Assembly (NCBI GenBank): GCA_913031555.1
Contig: CAJWDO010000055.1
Span: forward strand, 1 to 8,710
Origin: an uncultured Alphaproteobacteria bacterium
GTDB lineage: Bacteria; Pseudomonadota; Alphaproteobacteria; Puniceispirillales; Puniceispirillaceae
Reading direction: 5' to 3'
DNA length: 8,710 bases
Every line of letters begins with the position of its first letter. Positions within the stretch are counted from its first letter, which is position 1. Made by a program: the position numbers and the translations under genes. This document shows, in pieces, positions 6,940-8,710 of the stretch. The notes under the pieces are model-generated. The model did not search any database and was not told the DNA's origin. It was given only the letters and a program-made list of their open reading frames with translations.

Positions 6940-8124
6940 ATGCCGATGCTCTCATTACAGTTTTACCTCGCCGCCATAATCATCGCCAGCGCGGCCATGC
7001 TGTTCGGACTGCGCCAGTTTGGCAGCGCACGCGGCATTGCCAGGTTCCGCGATGTCACTATATCCGGCGCGCTTGGTTACGGGATCCTGCTGGTCAGCCT
7101 GTATCAGGGCATTGCCTTCTACAACGCCCCGACAGCCGTGTTCTTCAGATGGGCCGTGCAGGGCGCCGCCTTTCTGGCCTTCGCCGGCTTTGCCTTCCAG
7201 CAGCTCGGTCGGCATGTTGGCACCCGTGCCACAAGGAAGCTGTTCCGGTCGATGCCGGTGTCGGCCGCGCTCGGCATTCTGCTGATCATTACCTATGCCA
7301 CCGTGGCGATCTTTGCCGATGTCATCGCACCTTTCGGCCAGTCCGAGATTTTCGCCAATTCCAACGTGCTGCCTGGCGGCAATCCCGACATGGGCGGCGA
7401 TCCGGCGCATATCCTCGGCACCGACCAGATTGGCCGGGATATTCTCTCGCGGTTGATTTTTGGCGCGCAGAACACTGTCGGCATTGCTTTTGTGACAACG
7501 CTTCTGGCCTTTTTCATCGGCATCAGCCTTGGCTTTCTTGCGGCGACAATCGGCGGCGTTCTTGATCAGGTGCTGTCGCGTATTGTCGACATGCTGATGT
7601 CGATCCCGCAACTGATCTTCGCACTGCTGTTGATGACGATTGCCACAACCTGGTTCGGATCGCAGAAGACGGTGATCACGCTGATGATGATTCTGATCAT
7701 CGCGGTGCTGGATTCGACGCGGGTGTTCCGTCTGTCGCGCGCCGTCGGGATGAATATCGTGGTGATGGATTTCTTCGAGGCAGCAAAGCTTCGCGGGGAA
7801 AAGATGTCCTATCTGATCTTCCGCGAGACGGTGTCGCCGCTCCAGGGTTTGGGCGTGGCCGTGTCGCTGGCAGGAGCGGTGTGGATCGTCGCTCGTGGCG
7901 ATCCGTTGGTACTGGCGACGCTCACCCTGAACTACTGCGAATCTCTCGCGGGCGAGTCCCGCCAGCGAGGCGACCGCCTCGTACAGCGCAACAAGCAAAT
8001 CCGCGACGGCCGCTCGCAGCGCTTCCCCATGACCACCAGCGCCTTCGCAGCCACCGTCCTCTTCGGCTCGATGATCAGGGAGCGGCCGTCTACTGCTGGT
8101 GCTGGCAATGGCAATGGCGGCTGA
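6940..8124 (+). CDS. ABC transporter permease, DppC type, with 3' end replaced after about base 7827
   Basis: The frame is open for 394 codons but only residues 1-296 look like a DppC-type permease. AGGA at 6927-6930 precedes the ATG; a second ATG at 6946 is possible. Residues 1-100 hold three extra hydrophobic segments (about 5-24, 40-61, 65-86) not found in classical DppC. The canonical part follows: a helix at 104-131 (ALGILLIITYATVAIFADVI, then APF), the signature GTDQIGRDILSRLIFGAQ at 160-177, helices to about 257, and the EAA loop at 278-296 (FFEAAKLRGEKMSYLIFRE). After this, family members continue with ILPN and two more helices. Here the frame instead reads TVSPLQGLGVAVSLAGAV, which is EamA-like, and then unrelated residues to a TGA at 8122-8124. 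The native C-terminus, about 95 residues, is missing. As drawn the product would not be functional; a chimeric contig is the likeliest cause. Confidence 0.75.
   Translation: MPMLSLQFYLAAIIIASAAMLFGLRQFGSARGIARFRDVTISGALGYGILLVSLYQGIAFYNAPTAVFFRWAVQGAAFLAFAGFAFQQLGRHVGTRATRKLFRSMPVSAALGILLIITYATVAIFADVIAPFGQSEIFANSNVLPGGNPDMGGDPAHILGTDQIGRDILSRLIFGAQNTVGIAFVTTLLAFFIGISLGFLAATIGGVLDQVLSRIVDMLMSIPQLIFALLLMTIATTWFGSQKTVITLMMILIIAVLDSTRVFRLSRAVGMNIVVMDFFEAAKLRGEKMSYLIFRETVSPLQGLGVAVSLAGAVWIVARGDPLVLATLTLNYCESLAGESRQRGDRLVQRNKQIRDGRSQRFPMTTSAFAATVLFGSMIRERPSTAGAGNGNGG
7828..7935 (+). other. Fragment resembling an EamA/DMT-superfamily transporter gene
   Basis: In the same frame as the DppC-type permease, residues 297-331 read TVSPLQGLGVAVSLAGAVWI then VARGDPLVLATLTLN. 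This is the pattern at the end of the first five-helix repeat of EamA (RhaT-like) drug/metabolite transporters: an acidic or arginine-rich turn, a Pro-Leu-Gln cap, a Gly-rich helix, then a positively charged loop with RGDP. Such a helix does not occur after the EAA loop in DppC proteins. The join probably lies at about 7822-7830, where GAGACG could be shared by both parents. Only about 35 residues support the family, so the assignment is tentative. Confidence 0.5.
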
Positions 8125-8157
8125 AGCTGAAGCTGAAGCCTCCGCTGTCTCCGCTGC
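8096..8157. repeat. Low-complexity short tandem repeats
   Basis: A cluster of short repeats includes GGCAAT twice, CTGAAG three times at 8121-8138 and CTCCGCTG twice at 8140-8147 and 8149-8156. They surround the end of the plus-strand frame at 8124. Nothing similar occurs in the bacterial core, which supports a different origin for this end. Confidence 0.55.
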
Positions 8158-8275
8158 AGTCGCCATATTGGTGTGTGGTTACAGGTAGCGTGCGTGTGCG
8201 GCTCGTGTCTGTATACCTTTAATTACTGACATACAGTATCTTGATAATATGAGATAGACTATTAGTATATTATAC

Positions 8276-8623
8276 CGCCTGCCTGACTCCGTCACTGTCG
8301 CTGTCGCCAGCCTCGCGGCGTTCGTCGGTGTCGCGGCCGCCGTCAGCGTGCAGACGACGACGCGTTTCGTTGAGACGCTCGTCCTCACGTTCGAGGCGCT
8401 TCGACGGCTGCTCAAGCACGCCGAGTCTGAGTCACAAAAGGAGAAGTCCACCACGAGTGCGGCGTCGCAGGCGGCCCACCTGGAGCCGTCGACGACGGGG
8501 TCCGCGCAGGCCGGCTCTCCAGGGAGGGTGGGAGGACCCGTTCGCATTCTTCTGGCACAGCTTGATGCTCGTCGTCGTGTTTTTCACGGTAATGGCGATC
8601 ACGTTTGCGGTCTCTTTTCTTGA
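8276..8623 (+). CDS. Unrecognised frame with one hydrophobic segment; start unresolved
   Basis: Frame 2 is open from after the stop at 8255 to TGA 8621-8623. No ATG is available; GTG 8348 is the only ordinary start, but the coding-like pattern begins earlier. From 8291 it gives a hydrophobic stretch VTVAVASLAAFVGVAAAVSV, then an amphipathic segment (FVETLVLTFEALRRLLKHAE) and a polar Ser/Ala/Gln linker. Third positions are mostly G or C up to about 8510 and lose that bias afterwards, where frame 3 takes over with a membrane-like sequence. This could be the front of one membrane protein whose frame is broken near 8510-8540. No family is recognised. Confidence 0.3.
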   Translation, partial: RLPDSVTVAVASLAAFVGVAAAVSVQTTTRFVETLVLTFEALRRLLKHAESESQKEKSTTSAASQAAHLEPSTTGSAQAGSPGRVGGPVRILLAQLDARRRVFHGNGDHVCGLFS

Positions 8624-8710
8624 GGCCGTGCCGATCACCCCGGTAAGCATCGCAGTCGCAGCGACCTGCGGCGCGATTTTAATTTTTTTGCTGCGACTTA
8701 GGGTTTGCAG
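8523..8710 (+). CDS. Partial two-helix membrane-protein segment running off the window
   Basis: Frame 3 (codons starting at 8523, 8526 and so on) reads GGWEDPFAFFWHS, then helix LMLVVVFFTVMAITFAVSFL (about 8562-8621), a short loop EAVPITP and helix VSIAVAATCGAILIFLL ending in Arg-Leu-Arg. It is open to the end of the window. Possible starts are TTG 8562 or ATG 8565, but the segment upstream in frame 2 suggests it may be the continuation of that protein after a +1 shift. Two adjacent helices with a basic end are typical of a small membrane protein. No family is recognised. Confidence 0.35.

Larger units (their letters stand above)
7936..8710. other. Right-end segment of different origin, no gene securely identified
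   Basis: From about 7936 the sequence no longer matches the transporter families before it. Bases 7936-8123 are very G+C-rich and open on both strands: the plus frame runs to TGA 8122-8124 with mostly G/C-ending codons, and a minus frame starts at ATG 8166 with an Ala/Ser-rich N-terminus. Neither is recognisable. Bases 8124-8275 are non-coding and become strongly A+T-rich after about 8215. Bases 8276-8710 are G+C-rich again with possible membrane-protein coding sequence. CG-rich acg/gtc/gcg codons would suit a haloarchaeon or a G+C-rich picoalga as well as a bacterium. I cannot decide among these. Confidence 0.4.

Noticed and set aside
6955..8166. Long minus-strand open frame of 403 codons opposite the DppC-type permease
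   Set aside because: Most of it is antisense to clear permease motifs and its translation is a His/Gln/Arg-rich shadow. Only its first 77 codons (8166-7936) lie outside the permease, and they are not recognised.
8690..8704. TTAGGGTTT near the window end, considered as telomere-type repeat
   Set aside because: Only one copy is present and it falls in a frame coding for Leu-Arg-Val after a membrane helix, so it does not support a telomere.

Overview
The window is a metagenome-like contig. A coherent bacterial core runs from about base 150 to 7827 and is flanked by sequence that does not belong with it. The core is GC-rich with strong G/C preference at third codon positions. Its protein families (BetI-type TetR regulator, BetA-like GMC flavoenzyme, mandelate-racemase-group enolase, Dpp-type ABC transporter) suggest an alphaproteobacterium, probably marine. 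This is inferred from gene content and codon style only; no rRNA or marker gene is present.

Layout: bases 1-109 hold the tail of a broken gene with the GXGXG motif of glutamate-synthase-like proteins, in A/T-ending codons unlike the core. Next come a BetI-like repressor (254-943, +) and, converging on it, an enolase-superfamily sugar-acid dehydratase/racemase-type enzyme (984-2168, -). A divergent control region (about 2169-2376) holds a good sigma-70-like promoter and a hairpin. It leads to a BetA-like GMC oxidoreductase (2377-4035, +). A Tat-exported family 5 solute-binding protein (4215-5762, +) follows, closed by a textbook intrinsic terminator. Then come the DppB-type (5931-6929, +) and DppC-type (from 6940, +) permease genes.

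The core reads as one uptake-and-oxidation locus. The binding protein and permeases would import a small organic solute, the GMC enzyme would oxidise an alcohol, the enolase would act on a carboxylate, and the BetI-like protein would control expression. The substrate is unknown. BetI and BetA resemblance points toward choline-like compounds, but betaine aldehyde dehydrogenase is absent, family 5 transporters are not the usual choline importers, and the enolase is foreign to choline oxidation.

The DppC-type gene loses its normal 3' end at about 7828. It continues in frame into about 100 bases resembling an EamA/DMT-family transporter, then at about 7936 into unrelated sequence with low-complexity repeats, an A+T-rich spacer and fragments of possible membrane-protein coding sequence. 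No ATP-binding subunits are present. Damaged joins at both ends are most simply explained by chimeric assembly or cloning, so adjacency across about 67-150, 7828 and 7936 should not be read as biology without read-level support.
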